The notes below the pieces were generated by a model, which saw only the letters and a list, made by a program, of their open reading frames with translations, did not search any database and was not told where the DNA came from. From HLUCCA09 sp965277275 (GTDB lineage Bacteria > Pseudomonadota > Alphaproteobacteria > Rhodobacterales > Rhodobacteraceae): a stretch of DNA of 64,000 nt. Where the stretch lies: assembly GCA_965277275.1 (NCBI GenBank), contig CBDICG010000001.1, positions 930,001 to 994,000 on the forward strand. Direction: 5' to 3'. Below, piece by piece: positions 35,128 through 45,064 of this stretch (its first letter is position 1; the number at the start of each line of letters is the position of its first letter). The position numbers and the translations under genes were made by a program.

Positions 35128-36822
35128 CTACTCCGCAGGCTCTGCGGGCGCCACGGGGCCATTGTCGGTATGGGTCGTTGGCAGGCCGGCGGCCTCGCGA
35201 CGACCATCGCGCCAGATCGCCTTGACCAGCGCGAGCCCCATCAGCACCATCACGACGCTGAAGGGCAAGGCACCGATCACCATCGCGGTCTGGATGGCTC
35301 CGAGGCCCCCGGCAACGATCAGCGCACCAACCGTAAACGCCAGCGCCGCACCCCAGAACAGGATGTGCGGACGCGCCTTCGGCCCTTCGTCGCCTGCGGC
35401 GTTGATCGTGTTGATGATCAGCACCGCCGAGTCCGCCGACGTCACGAGGTAGGTCAGCAGCAGGACCACCACGATCAGCGACATCACCCAGGCGAGGGTC
35501 TCGCTCAGGATCACCGCCAGCATCGCAAAGAGCTGGTCCGAGGCCGCGGCCCCGGAAATGGCTCCGGCAGCCTCACCGGACAGTTCGAGATCGATCGCCG
35601 TGCCGCCCACGATGGCGAACCACGCGAAGCACATCAGCGACGGGATCACGAGGGCACCAAGCACGTACTCGCGGATCGTCCGACCCTTGGAGATGCGCGC
35701 CAGGAACACACCGACAAAGGGTGCGAACGCGATCCACCAGGCCCAGTAGAAGATCGTCCAGCCGCCCTGCCAGCCCGAAAGCTGCGAGGCTTCGGAGCCC
35801 TCCACACCGTCAGAGACCCACACCGTGAAGATGTTCTGCGGGATCGAGACGAGATAGTCGAAGATGCCGACAAAGAGCGCCTGAAGGCCGAAGAAGGTCG
35901 AACCGAAGGCGATGAAGAACAGCAACAGGAAGAAGCTGAGCCCCATGTTGATGTTCGACAGCCATTTGATACCCTTGCCAACGCCCGAGAGCGCCGAAAG
36001 CGTCGAGGCCCCCATGATCACCATCAGCGCGAAGACGATGGCCGCCGTCGAGGTCTTTTGTCCGCCGTCCTCCGTGGCCGTGTAGAGCCAATCGCCAAAG
36101 CCGATGCGGCTGAGGCCGGACACGAATTGCTCGACCCCGAATCCCAGCGTCTGCGACACGCCGAGCACCGTGGCGACAACCGCGACGATGTCCACGACGT
36201 GGCCGACCGGGCCGGAGAGCTTGTCCCCGAAGATCGGCGCCAGAGACGAGCGGATCGTCAGCGGCAGGTTGCGGCGATAGGAGAAGAACGCAAGCGAGAG
36301 GCCCACAATCGCGTAGGACGCCCAGGCCGCGAGACCCCAGTGCGTGAACGACCACACATAGGCAGGGCGCACGTTATTGGCCGAGGAAGCGTCGGTGATG
36401 CCCTGGATCGTGTCCGGGTTCGAGCCCCAGTGATACATGGGCTCGGCGGTGGCGAAGGTCAGCATGCCGATCCCGATGCCTGCGCCGAACATCATGGAGA
36501 ACCATGAGAAATTCGAAAACTCGGGGACGTCTTCAGGATGGCCCAGCTTCAGCTTGCCCGCCCGCGGCCACAGCGCGAGGCCGAAGCACAGGAAGACAAA
36601 GAACGCCATTGAGTAGACGTACCAGTAGTTGAACGATCCGAGGATGAAGGCGTTCATCGCGCCCAACACCGTCCCCGCCTGATCGGGAAAGGCCACGGCC
36701 CAGATGATCAGGGCGCCAACCAGCAACTTGGCGGTGATCGTGACGTCCTTGGTAAAGCCGCGATAGAAGCCGCTTTCCGCGATCCTGATCGGCAGATCTG
36801 TTAACGGTGGTTTGATCGACAC
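35128..36822 (-). CDS. BCCT-family betaine/carnitine/choline transporter
   Basis: A 564-residue transporter with 12 membrane helices. BCCT hallmarks are FSMMFGAGIGIGMLTFATAEP, the glycine-rich helix 3 with a Met in place of the small residue seen in some members, WSFTHWGLAAWASY, and the core segment FYWAWWIAFAPFVGVFLARISKGRTIREYV. The aromatic WAWW box binds trimethylammonium groups. The C-terminal tail is short, which argues against strong osmotic gating. A pair of motifs matching those at the RpiR/DMGDH promoter lies 222-265 bases upstream, so it is probably the uptake route for the betaine degraded by the 12-19 kb genes. A strong terminator follows. Confidence 0.93.
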   Translation of the reverse strand: MSIKPPLTDLPIRIAESGFYRGFTKDVTITAKLLVGALIIWAVAFPDQAGTVLGAMNAFILGSFNYWYVYSMAFFVFLCFGLALWPRAGKLKLGHPEDVPEFSNFSWFSMMFGAGIGIGMLTFATAEPMYHWGSNPDTIQGITDASSANNVRPAYVWSFTHWGLAAWASYAIVGLSLAFFSYRRNLPLTIRSSLAPIFGDKLSGPVGHVVDIVAVVATVLGVSQTLGFGVEQFVSGLSRIGFGDWLYTATEDGGQKTSTAAIVFALMVIMGASTLSALSGVGKGIKWLSNINMGLSFFLLLFFIAFGSTFFGLQALFVGIFDYLVSIPQNIFTVWVSDGVEGSEASQLSGWQGGWTIFYWAWWIAFAPFVGVFLARISKGRTIREYVLGALVIPSLMCFAWFAIVGGTAIDLELSGEAAGAISGAAASDQLFAMLAVILSETLAWVMSLIVVVLLLTYLVTSADSAVLIINTINAAGDEGPKARPHILFWGAALAFTVGALIVAGGLGAIQTAMVIGALPFSVVMVLMGLALVKAIWRDGRREAAGLPTTHTDNGPVAPAEPAE

Positions 36823-37173
36823 TGCAATTCCTCCCTTGGGTCAGTTTGATCGTCCGGCCACGGTGCAATGATTGAGCAGGGACATTGGCCCGCGGCGCGC
36901 GTTTTGTGGGCATCGCGGCGCGCACCTCCCACTCATGCGCCGGATGCCTTCCGGTACGACACGCACCCGGTCATGGGCGCGCGGAACTCAACGCTCACTG
37001 GAACAGCACACACGCTCACGCCTTCGTGTCAACGGCAGCGAGCGATACATTTGTCCCATTTGACGTCGCAAACGATGCATTTGTTTGATCGCGTTGTCCA
37101 ACTCTTTGTTCACAACGCGTTTGAGGCCCTCCCGACCTCACGCCGGGCAATGCTGCCGTAGGGGCATGTGGCA
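36823..37173. promoter_or_regulatory. Upstream region of the BCCT gene with paired operator-like sites
   Basis: This 351-bp gap has no gene. It holds GATACATTTGTCCC (37044-37057) and GATGCATTTGTTTG (37074-37087), starts 30 bp apart. An inverted repeat CGCGTTGT/ACAACGCG (37090-37119) could be a weak end signal for the antiporter gene. The only gene that can be driven from here is the BCCT gene. Confidence 0.55.
37044..37087 (+). promoter_or_regulatory. Candidate RpiR operator pair, sites C and D
   Basis: Site C matches sites A and B of the RpiR locus at 12 of 14 positions, and site D is a weaker copy. The 30-bp spacing is identical to that of A and B, about 22 kb away. The reuse of motif and spacing is the reason for linking both loci to one regulator. 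Confidence 0.5.
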
Positions 37174-39693
37174 TCAGGCCGCCGGACGCTCCCGGGCGGC
37201 TTCCATCTCCGGGGCAAGGTCTACCCCCCGGGCGGCAGCGCTCGAAAGCGTGGCGGCGCGCAGGGTCTCACTGCGCTTGAGCAGCTTGCGATAGCGGATT
37301 TCATCCAGCACCAGCAACGTCGATGGCGCAATGGCATGCACGGTGGCGCGCCGTCGCTTGACAGTCAGCAGACCGAGTTGGCCAAAGATCTCGCCACGCC
37401 CGAGGCGCCACGTCTGCCCCGCGGCTTCGACCTCCACCGCCCCTGACGCGATGAAGTAGACGCTCCGCGCCGGCGCGTCCTTCTGCATCACCACTTCACC
37501 GGCATCGACATAGCGGGTCTTGAGCGCACGGGTCAGCAGCTTCAGCGCTTCGGCATCGAGATCGGCGAAGATGGGCAGCCGTTGCACGAGCTCACGTCGG
37601 CCCGGTGCAAGATCCAGCGGCGGGCGCTTTTCGGCCTCGGACCGTCGCACCAGAACGTCCTGCCGGAGCGTGGCATGGAGCTCGGCGCCGATCAGCCCGT
37701 CTTCGAACATGGTATCGTATTCGCGTTCTTCGAGGCGCAGCGCCGTGCGGCGGATGAACCGGCGTTGCAGCTCATCCGCGTAGCCCGGATATTGCAGCTG
37801 AAGCCCCTCCATCGCCGTGTCCACGACCTCCTTGCGCCGCTCCGCCAGCCCCGTGAGCAGTTCGGCCACGCGGCGTCCGTGGATACGGCGAATGCGTTGG
37901 TCGATGAAGCTGTCGATGTCACGCAGCACCAGACGCTGCGCAAGCAGGACCTCGAAGCGATGCGCCGTCATGCGCGCGAGGGGTGCGTGGATCCCGAGCC
38001 GGTCATGCAGGAAGGCCGCGGCGCGAAACTGCCACCCATAGGCCACGGTGCGACGGGCCGCGCGCAGATACCCGGTGCGGCCGGCGTTCCTCGTCCCTTC
38101 GATGAGCCTGTCGATGTCGACGAGCGCGTGGTCGGCCAACCGCGTCGAGAGCGATCTGTCGCGCATGTGTTGCAGCACCATGTCCCGCTCGACCCCCGCG
38201 AGCGCGATGAGGCCGAGGGTGACCCTGTCGCGGTCGAGCACGTCGTTGCAATCATCCGCAAGCTGGATCGCCGTTTCCAGCCGCAATCCGAACCGGACCG
38301 CTTCGGAGCGGACGATCTCGGGCGAGAGATCGTAGCTCTCGGTGCTTTTTGCGACGTCCTCTCGAACCGTTTGCAGTGCGACGGCAACCACCTGCTGCGA
38401 CAGCGCCTCGTCGAGCGGAGAGAGCTTGTCGAGCCCGAGACGGGCAATCACGCTGCGCAGGGTGATACCCTGAACGAGCAGCGTGAAAAGCGTGAAGCCG
38501 GTCGCGAGGATCCCCACCACGCGTTGCACTTCGTTGGGCACCAGAAAATTCTCGGTGACGGCGAGCGCCAGCGCCAGCGTGACCGCGCCGCGCAGGCCGC
38601 CCCAAAGGATCGCGACACGGTAGGGGCGCTCGATCCTGGGCGATATGCGCACGGCTGTCAGAAGCGGCAACAGGCCAAAGAGCACCGCCGCCCGCGCGGC
38701 CACCGCCGCCGCAATGACGACGCCGATCAGCGCGAAATCCGAGATCCGGACCCCTTCCAGCAGGCGCGGGATCAGGAGCGCGGCCAAAACGAAGATCAGC
38801 GCACCGGCCCAGTGGGCAAGGACATTCCACACATCCGTGAGCCGCGCCCATGCCTGCGGGGTGAGCCGCCCGGGTGCCGCGAGGTTGAGCGTCAGCCCCG
38901 CGGCGACGACAGCGATCACGCCCGACGCGCCCACCGTCTGCTCCGCACCGATATACGCCAGGTAGGGCAACGCCACCGAGATCGAGACCTGCGCCAGTTC
39001 GTGCCCATCGGCGGCCATCATCAGCCACAGGGCGATCCGCGCCACGACCCACCCCGTTACTGCCCCCCCGACCAGAAGAAGCGGAAACTGCACCAGAGCG
39101 TCCCGCGGGGTTGGGTCCGGCACGCCGATCATCACGAACCCCATGAAGAGGCCGAAGAGCGCGATTGCGGCAGCATCGTTCAGCAAGCTCTCGCCTTCGA
39201 TGATGCGCGCGAGGCGGCGCGGCGCGGCGATGGAGCGGAAGATGCTGACAACAGCCGAAGGATCTGTCGTCGAGACGATGGCGCCCACCAGAAGACACAC
39301 CATGAGCGGCAGCGCGCTCACCGCCGAAAGGGCGTAGCCGACCGCGAAAGTGGCGACCAGCACAGCGACAATGGCAAGAACAAGGATCGGCACCCAGTCG
39401 TCGAGCATCCGGCGCAGGTTCATGCCCAGGGTGGCCTGAAAGAGCAGCGTCGGCAGGAAGAGATAGAGAAACACGTTGGACTTGATGGGTAGCGCAAGAA
39501 TGGCCTCGGCGACCGGATCGAGCACATCCGTCAGATCGGTGCGCAGGATGATAAGCGCGCCCCCTCCGATCAGGGTGCCGAGCACCGCGAGGATCACGCT
39601 GACGGGCAGGTGAAGCCGGGCGGCCAGCGGCTCGGCCAGACCGATCAGCACGAAGAGCGATGCGATGATGGTCATGATCAATACGATGTCCAT
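37174..39693 (-). CDS. Na+/H+ antiporter (CPA1/NhaP-SOS1 type) with C-terminal cyclic-nucleotide-binding domain
   Basis: An 839-residue protein. Residues 1-420 hold about 12 membrane helices with CPA1 signatures STTDPSAVVSIFR and EGESLLNDAAAIALFGLF; the ND pair binds the cation. A helical cytoplasmic region of about 280 residues leads to a cNMP-binding domain (about 700-815; FADLDAEALKLLTRAL, SGAVEVEA, FGQLGLLTVKRRRATVHA). This layout resembles plant SOS1 and its bacterial relatives, in which the C-terminal part regulates exchange. The ATG at 39693 follows AAGGTGG. The role is pH and sodium homeostasis, fitting a marine or saline habitat. The RAT segment retains the conserved Arg of cNMP pockets, though ligand binding is unproven. 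Confidence 0.9.
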   Translation of the reverse strand: MDIVLIMTIIASLFVLIGLAEPLAARLHLPVSVILAVLGTLIGGGALIILRTDLTDVLDPVAEAILALPIKSNVFLYLFLPTLLFQATLGMNLRRMLDDWVPILVLAIVAVLVATFAVGYALSAVSALPLMVCLLVGAIVSTTDPSAVVSIFRSIAAPRRLARIIEGESLLNDAAAIALFGLFMGFVMIGVPDPTPRDALVQFPLLLVGGAVTGWVVARIALWLMMAADGHELAQVSISVALPYLAYIGAEQTVGASGVIAVVAAGLTLNLAAPGRLTPQAWARLTDVWNVLAHWAGALIFVLAALLIPRLLEGVRISDFALIGVVIAAAVAARAAVLFGLLPLLTAVRISPRIERPYRVAILWGGLRGAVTLALALAVTENFLVPNEVQRVVGILATGFTLFTLLVQGITLRSVIARLGLDKLSPLDEALSQQVVAVALQTVREDVAKSTESYDLSPEIVRSEAVRFGLRLETAIQLADDCNDVLDRDRVTLGLIALAGVERDMVLQHMRDRSLSTRLADHALVDIDRLIEGTRNAGRTGYLRAARRTVAYGWQFRAAAFLHDRLGIHAPLARMTAHRFEVLLAQRLVLRDIDSFIDQRIRRIHGRRVAELLTGLAERRKEVVDTAMEGLQLQYPGYADELQRRFIRRTALRLEEREYDTMFEDGLIGAELHATLRQDVLVRRSEAEKRPPLDLAPGRRELVQRLPIFADLDAEALKLLTRALKTRYVDAGEVVMQKDAPARSVYFIASGAVEVEAAGQTWRLGRGEIFGQLGLLTVKRRRATVHAIAPSTLLVLDEIRYRKLLKRSETLRAATLSSAAARGVDLAPEMEAARERPAA

Positions 39694-40233
39694 GCCACCT
39701 TAATAGCCGTCCGCCTCGAGCCGGGCCAGCAAGGACGGACCGGGCCCGGATTGGGGATATCGGGGAGATGCTCCCCGTAACGCCGGTGCGCGCGACCCGC
39801 CCCCGCCGGCTGGTCTTGCGAGCGGTTCGTCGCCGGGAGAGGTACGGCGCGCAGCAAGTGTCGGCTTTCGGGGGCGCAACGGAGGATTTCGGGCAAGCTG
39901 CCGAGGCGCCCGCCGTGCCGCACACCGCAATGCCACGCCACGCCGCGCTGGCATGCACAGCGCTCGGGCTATTGACAGCCACGCCGGACCCAAGGCAGCG
40001 TGGGGCTGCAGAAACTGAGCAGGATCCGCCACATGCTGGCTGCGCTCCATTGCAAGAGCCTCGGGCGCCGGGCAACCGGGTGTGATCTTGTCACATCAGG
40101 GCAATCGCCCGACGGACCCGCTTTCCGATAGCGCCCTTCCCTCCGCTCTGAGGAGAGACGCGTTGTCGGCGGGCCGGAACGTGCACGTGACAGCCGCTCC
40201 TTCCCTGCCCTTTTTCCCTGCGAACGCCCCTCC
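39694..40233. other. Long intergenic region between divergent antiporter and hyu operon
   Basis: A 540-bp gap. Frames on both strands are short, Arg/Ala/Pro-rich and without motifs. Apart from the TGTGA-N5-TCACA palindrome at 40081-40095, I find nothing specific. It must hold promoters for both flanking transcripts. Confidence 0.5.
40081..40095. promoter_or_regulatory. Palindrome TGTGA-N5-TCACA upstream of the hyu operon
   Basis: Perfect 5-base arms with a 5-base centre, 139 bases before the hyuA start. It resembles a Crp/Fnr- or GntR-type operator; the centre is one base shorter than the enteric CRP site. No regulator gene is adjacent on this side. Confidence 0.35.
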
Positions 40234-42339
40234 ATGACCGAGCCCACAGACACAGGTCTGCGCCTTGCCGTCGATATCGGCGGAACGTTCACCGATACCG
40301 TCCTGATGGATGGCGCCGGCGCGCTTCTCGCGACCGCAAAATCCCCCACGACGCCGGGCGATCCGACCCGGGGCGCCCTCGACGGGGCGCGCCGGGTCAT
40401 CGCCGCGAGTGGCGCCACGTGGGTGCAGGTGACGCGGTTCATCCACGGCACGACGCTGGCGACGAACGCGCTCATCGAACGGCGCGGCGCGCGCGTTGCG
40501 ACCGTAACGACGGAGGGTTTTCGCGACATCCTCGAGATCGCCTACGAGCGGCGCTACAGCCAGTACGACATCAATCTGGTCAAACCGGACCTGCTTGTGC
40601 CCCGTGCACGCGCCTTCACCATCGGTGGGCGGATGGACGCGCGCGGGCACGAGCTTGCCCCGCTGGACGACGCGGCCGTGGCAGCGCTGAGCGCGGCGCT
40701 CGCCGAAGCAAGGGTGGAAGCCGTCGCGATCTGCCTTCTGCATGCCTACGCCAACCCCGCGCACGAGCTGCGGCTGCGGGATCTGTTGCAAGCCGCACAG
40801 CCGGGCTTGGTCATCTCGATGTCGCACGAGGTCAGCCCGGAGGCGCGCGAGTTCGACAGGCTCTGCACGACCATTGCCAACGCCTACGTCTTGCCGATGA
40901 TGGCACAGTACCTGTCGGACTTCGCCACCCGGTTCCGAGCGGAAGGGCTGGCCTGTCCTGTCCTGATGATGACGGCAAGCGGCGGGATGACGACGCTCGA
41001 AACCGCCGAGCGCCTGCCGATCCGCCTTGTCGAATCCGGCCCGGCCGGGGGAGCGCTTCTGGCGGCGCGCATTGCGGCCTCGATCGGAGCGGGCGAGGTC
41101 CTGAGCTTCGACATGGGTGGGACAACCGCAAAGCTCTGCCTGATCGACGCCTTCCGCCCCCAGACCGCCCGCCGTTTCGAGATCGCGCGGGCCGCGCGGT
41201 TCGTTCAGGGCTCCGGCATGCCGGTCCGTATCCCGGTGATCGAGATGATCGAGATCGGGGCTGGCGGCGGCTCCATCGCCCATGTGGACAGGCTCGGCCG
41301 CCTTCAGGTCGGCCCCGAAAGCGCGGGCTCGGAGCCCGGCCCCGCTGCGTTCGGCAAGGGCGGCAGCGCGCCTACCGTGACAGATGCCGACGTCACGCAG
41401 GGTCTCATCGAGCCCGAACGGTTCGCCGAAGGGCGGCTGGCGATCGATCCCGCCGCCGCCCAGGCAGCGCTTGCGGGCGGTGTCGGCGCGCCGCTCGGGC
41501 TCGATCCGTCAGAGGCCGCGCTCGGGGTCAGCGAGATCGTTGACGAAAGCATGGCGGCGGCGGGCCGTATGCACGCGGTCGAATCCGGCAAGGATCTCGG
41601 GCGCCGCCTGATGATCGCGTTTGGCGGCAACGGACCGCTCCATGCCACGCGCGTTGCGCGCCGGGCGCAGGTGGCGCGCATCCTCATCCCGCCGGATCCC
41701 GGGGTCGGCTCTGCGGTGGGTTTCCTGCACGCGCCAGTATCCTTCGAGATCGTGCGCTCGCGCTTTGCAACGCTGGACGGGCTCGATCTAGACGCCCTCA
41801 ACGCGTTCTTCGACGCCATGGTGCGGGATGCCGAAGCCGTCGTGCGCGCAGGCGCGCCAAGAGCCGCGCTGCATCAGCGCCGGACAGCCTTCATGCGCTA
41901 CCATGGGCAGGGTCACGAGATCGAGATCCCCCTGCCCGCCCGCGCCCTGCGCCCGGAGGACCTGCCCGGCCTGAAGGCGGCTTTCGATGCGGCCTACGCG
42001 CAGCAGTTCAGCCGCACCGTTCCGGGCATGACGATCGAGATCCTGAACTGGGCTTTGCAGGTCGCCGCCGAGGCCCCGCAGTCGCCGCCCGCCCCGGACA
42101 CTCCGCCCCCCCGGCCGGCGGTGCCGATCGGGCAGCGGCGGATTCTGTGCGAGGTGAGCGGCACATGGCGCACGGCTGATCTCTTTGATCGCGCAGAGCT
42201 CGCGCCCGGCGCCACGCTCGACGGCCCGGCACTCGTACTCGAGCCGCAGACCACAACCTACGTCAGCGCAGATTTCACCGCCCGGCTCGATGGCGCTGGC
42301 AACCTCTGGCTCAGACGCACCCGCGAGGCCCCCCCATGA
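40234..42339 (+). CDS. hyuA: Hydantoinase/oxoprolinase family subunit A
   Basis: A 701-residue protein with the HyuA start LRLAVDIGGTFTDTVLMDGAGA, an actin-like ATP-binding fold, FIHGTTLATNALIERRGARVA, the central SFDMGGTTAKLCLIDAF and a C-terminal GHEIEIPLP segment. With HyuB it forms an ATP-dependent amidohydrolase acting on cyclic amides (5-oxoproline, N-methylhydantoin, hydantoins), or in relatives a carboxylase (acetone, acetophenone). The substrate cannot be read from sequence. It is the first of six overlapping genes; the next starts four bases before its stop. No clear regulator lies next to it, but a palindrome sits 139 bases upstream. Confidence 0.9.
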   Translation: MTEPTDTGLRLAVDIGGTFTDTVLMDGAGALLATAKSPTTPGDPTRGALDGARRVIAASGATWVQVTRFIHGTTLATNALIERRGARVATVTTEGFRDILEIAYERRYSQYDINLVKPDLLVPRARAFTIGGRMDARGHELAPLDDAAVAALSAALAEARVEAVAICLLHAYANPAHELRLRDLLQAAQPGLVISMSHEVSPEAREFDRLCTTIANAYVLPMMAQYLSDFATRFRAEGLACPVLMMTASGGMTTLETAERLPIRLVESGPAGGALLAARIAASIGAGEVLSFDMGGTTAKLCLIDAFRPQTARRFEIARAARFVQGSGMPVRIPVIEMIEIGAGGGSIAHVDRLGRLQVGPESAGSEPGPAAFGKGGSAPTVTDADVTQGLIEPERFAEGRLAIDPAAAQAALAGGVGAPLGLDPSEAALGVSEIVDESMAAAGRMHAVESGKDLGRRLMIAFGGNGPLHATRVARRAQVARILIPPDPGVGSAVGFLHAPVSFEIVRSRFATLDGLDLDALNAFFDAMVRDAEAVVRAGAPRAALHQRRTAFMRYHGQGHEIEIPLPARALRPEDLPGLKAAFDAAYAQQFSRTVPGMTIEILNWALQVAAEAPQSPPAPDTPPPRPAVPIGQRRILCEVSGTWRTADLFDRAELAPGATLDGPALVLEPQTTTYVSADFTARLDGAGNLWLRRTREAPP

Positions 42340-43985
42340 CGCGCTCCGACACCCGCCTGCAGGTCATGTGGAACCGTCTTCTGGCGGTTGTCGAGGAGCA
42401 GGGTCAGGCCCTGATCCGAGCGGCGTTCTCGCCGATCGTGCGCGAATGCGGCGACATCTCCGCAGGGATCTTCGACGCCGAAGGGCGCATGCTGGCACAG
42501 GCCGTCACCGGAACGCCCGGGCACATCAACACGATGGCCGAGGCGGTGAAGACGCTGCAAGCCCGGTTCCCGCGCCAGTCCATGTCGCCGGGCGACATCT
42601 ACCTCACGAACGATCCCTGGATCGCGTCGGGGCACCTCAACGACTTCCTGCTGATGATGCCGGTGTTCTACCGCGACACCGTGATCGGGTTTACCGCCTG
42701 CACGTCGCATCTTGTCGATCTCGGGGGGCGCGGCATGGGGCCCGAGGGCGCCGACATCCATGACGAGGGTCTGCGGATCCCGCCCTGCAAACTGGTGGAG
42801 CGCGGCGTGCTCAACACACTGCTGATGGAGATCGTGAAGGCAAATTCGCGCGAACCCATCGCCAACGAGGGCGATATCTACGCCCTCATCGCCTGCTGCG
42901 AGGCGGGCGCGCGGCGGCTCTGCGAGATGATGGACGAGTTCGGCCTCGACCGGCTTGATCCCCTTGCCGACTTCATCATCGGCACCTCCTATCGCGGCAC
43001 CCTCGCGGCGCTTGCGGATCTGCCCAAGGGGACATGGCACAGCACGATGCGGGTGGATGGCTACGAGGAAGAGATCGACCTGTGCGCAACGCTGCATCTG
43101 GCCGAAGATCACATCGCCGTGGACTTCGACGGGACATCGGGGCTCTCGCGCAAGGGGATCAACGTTCCGCTGAATTACGCCACGGCCTACACCGTCTTCG
43201 CGCTGCGCTGCCTCATCGGGCCGGACATTCCGAACAATGCCGGCTCGCTCGCTCCCTTCCGCGTGCACGGGCCGCGCAACTGCATTCTGAATGCCGAGGC
43301 GCCCGCCCCCGTCGCGATGCGTCACACGCTGGGGCAGATGACCCCCGATCTCGTCTATGGCTGTCTGGCCCAGGCGCTGCCCGACGCCGTTCCGGCCGAG
43401 GGCGCGTCGTGCATGTACGATCTGCCGCTGCGCCATGCGCCGGACGCCGTCGCGCGCGAAGACACGCAATTCGCGCTCGAGCTGGTCTTCAGCGGCGGAA
43501 CGGGCGCGCGGCCCTCGCGCGACGGCCTGTCTGCAACGGCGTTCCCCTCGGGCGTGTGGGGCTCGCAGGTCGAAACGACAGAGGCCGTCGCCCCCGTCCT
43601 CATCACGCGGCGCGAGCTCAGGCCCGACAGCGGTGGCGCGGGGCGCACACGCGGCGGGCTCGGCCAACGCATCGAGCTGCGCGCCTCGCACGACGAAGAC
43701 CTGATGCTGTTTCTGTCCGTCGAACGGGTCCGCACGCCCGCACGGGGCCGGCATGGTGGAATGCCGGGCGCGCCGGGCCGGATCCGGCTGGGTGAGGAAG
43801 GGCCGGATCTGCCGGGCAAGGGAGAGGTGCGCGTGAAAGCTGGCAAGACCCTGATCTTCGAGACACCGGGGGGTGGTGGCTTCGGGCCGCCCGGGGAGCG
43901 CCCGCGCGCGGACGTGGCCCGCGACCTGTCGGAAGAGCTGATCACGCCGGAGGCCGCGCGCACTCTCTATGGCGGTGATGCATGA
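42336..43985 (+). CDS. hyuB: Hydantoinase/oxoprolinase family subunit B
   Basis: A 549-residue protein with WNRLLAVVEEQGQALIRAAFSPIVRECGD at the start, then HINTMAEAV, DIYLTNDPWIASGHLNDFLLMMPVF and DFDGTSGLSRKGINVPLNYATAYTVFALRC, all typical of HyuB. A Gly-rich C-terminus (TPGGGGFGPPGER) is also characteristic. It partners HyuA in the ATP-dependent opening of a cyclic amide or in carboxylation. Both ends overlap neighbours by ATGA, giving coupled translation and near-equal amounts of the two subunits. Confidence 0.92.
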   Translation: MTRSDTRLQVMWNRLLAVVEEQGQALIRAAFSPIVRECGDISAGIFDAEGRMLAQAVTGTPGHINTMAEAVKTLQARFPRQSMSPGDIYLTNDPWIASGHLNDFLLMMPVFYRDTVIGFTACTSHLVDLGGRGMGPEGADIHDEGLRIPPCKLVERGVLNTLLMEIVKANSREPIANEGDIYALIACCEAGARRLCEMMDEFGLDRLDPLADFIIGTSYRGTLAALADLPKGTWHSTMRVDGYEEEIDLCATLHLAEDHIAVDFDGTSGLSRKGINVPLNYATAYTVFALRCLIGPDIPNNAGSLAPFRVHGPRNCILNAEAPAPVAMRHTLGQMTPDLVYGCLAQALPDAVPAEGASCMYDLPLRHAPDAVAREDTQFALELVFSGGTGARPSRDGLSATAFPSGVWGSQVETTEAVAPVLITRRELRPDSGGAGRTRGGLGQRIELRASHDEDLMLFLSVERVRTPARGRHGGMPGAPGRIRLGEEGPDLPGKGEVRVKAGKTLIFETPGGGGFGPPGERPRADVARDLSEELITPEAARTLYGGDA

Positions 43986-45064
43986 TCCCGCCGCTGGCCC
44001 ATGTCGCGCGGATGGCGCCCTACGCGCTCTCCGATCTGAGCGCCCCACCCGGCAAACGGCTCGTTTCGCTTTCGCAGAACGAAAGCCTGCGCCCTCCGAG
44101 CCCGAGGGCCATGGCAGCCGCCGCGCAAGCCCTCGCAACCGGGCACCTCTACCCCGATCCCGACTGGCGAGCGCTGCGTTCCGCTCTCGGGGCGTGCCAT
44201 GACATCCCGCCCGGAGGGATCCTGTGTGGCTCCGGCTCGCTGGAGCTGATCGCCGCGATCGCCGCCGCCTATGCCGGCCCCGGAAGCGCCGTCCTTGCCC
44301 CGGCGCATGCCTACCCGTTCTTCCGGACGGCAGCTGCGCGGGCGGGCGCGCGGTGCGACAGCGCGCCGGAGGAGAATGAAACGGCCTCCGTCGACAAGCT
44401 CCTCGACGCGCTTCAGCCAGACACGCGCGTTGTGTTCGTGGCCAATCCCGGCAATCCGACCGGCACGCGCATCCCCCGCACACAAGTGTTGCGTCTGCGA
44501 AAGGAGATACCAGAGGACGTCCTCCTGGTGATCGACGAAGCCTATGGCGAGTTTGCCGACCATCTCGGTGAGCCGCTCTTCGATCTTGTCGAACGGGGCG
44601 ACACTGCCGTGCTGCGGACGCTCTCGAAAGCCTACGGTCTTGCGGGAATGCGCGTCGGCTGGGGGCTCTTTCCACCAGTGGTCGCGGCGGAAGTGCGCAA
44701 GGTGATGGCGCCCAACAACATCTGCGCCACCAGCCAGGCCGCCGCCGCCGCCGCAATCGCGGACCAGGACTACATGCGCGAGACCTGCGCCCTGACGGCG
44801 CAGCTGCGCGACACGTTTTGCTCCAGATTGAAGCAGGCCGGTTTCGATGTGCCCGCGAGCTTCACCAACTTCGCACTGGTGCGACTGGGGGATGCCGCGC
44901 AAGCCTCGGCCCTCGATGCCGCCCTGCGCGCCAACGGCATCGTCTTGCGCGCGCAGGGCGGTGCGGGCCTTCCCAATTGCCTGCGCGCGACGATCGGCAG
45001 CGCGGCGGACATGGACGCCGCGGCCACCGCTCTCGAACGCTGGAAGAAGGACACCATAGCATGA
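43982..45064 (+). CDS. Class I/II PLP aminotransferase, histidinol-phosphate-aminotransferase-like
   Basis: A 360-residue fold-type I enzyme. Markers are the N-terminal LSQNESLRPPSPRAMAAAAQAL, ILCGSGSLELIAAIAAAYAG, VFVANPGNPTGTRIPRTQV, LLVIDEAYGEFAD, and TLSKAYGLAGMRVGWG with the Schiff-base Lys. The sequence is of the HisC type, but the position inside a catabolic operon with no other his gene argues for a different amino acid or amino ketone. It overlaps both neighbours by four bases. The likely role is to deaminate or form an amino acid released by HyuAB. Confidence 0.85.
   Translation: MIPPLAHVARMAPYALSDLSAPPGKRLVSLSQNESLRPPSPRAMAAAAQALATGHLYPDPDWRALRSALGACHDIPPGGILCGSGSLELIAAIAAAYAGPGSAVLAPAHAYPFFRTAAARAGARCDSAPEENETASVDKLLDALQPDTRVVFVANPGNPTGTRIPRTQVLRLRKEIPEDVLLVIDEAYGEFADHLGEPLFDLVERGDTAVLRTLSKAYGLAGMRVGWGLFPPVVAAEVRKVMAPNNICATSQAAAAAAIADQDYMRETCALTAQLRDTFCSRLKQAGFDVPASFTNFALVRLGDAAQASALDAALRANGIVLRAQGGAGLPNCLRATIGSAADMDAAATALERWKKDTIA

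Noticed and set aside
35002..36507. Rightward frame opposite the BCCT gene
   Set aside because: Highly charged His/Arg/Asp-rich translation typical of an antisense shadow of a membrane protein.
39768..40085. Rightward frame in the gap between antiporter and hyuA
   Set aside because: No recognisable domain, poor start context, and Arg/Pro/Ala-rich composition.
43982..45064. True histidinol-phosphate aminotransferase (hisC) of histidine synthesis
   Set aside because: The fold fits, but the operon is catabolic and no other his gene is near, so only a HisC-like name is used.
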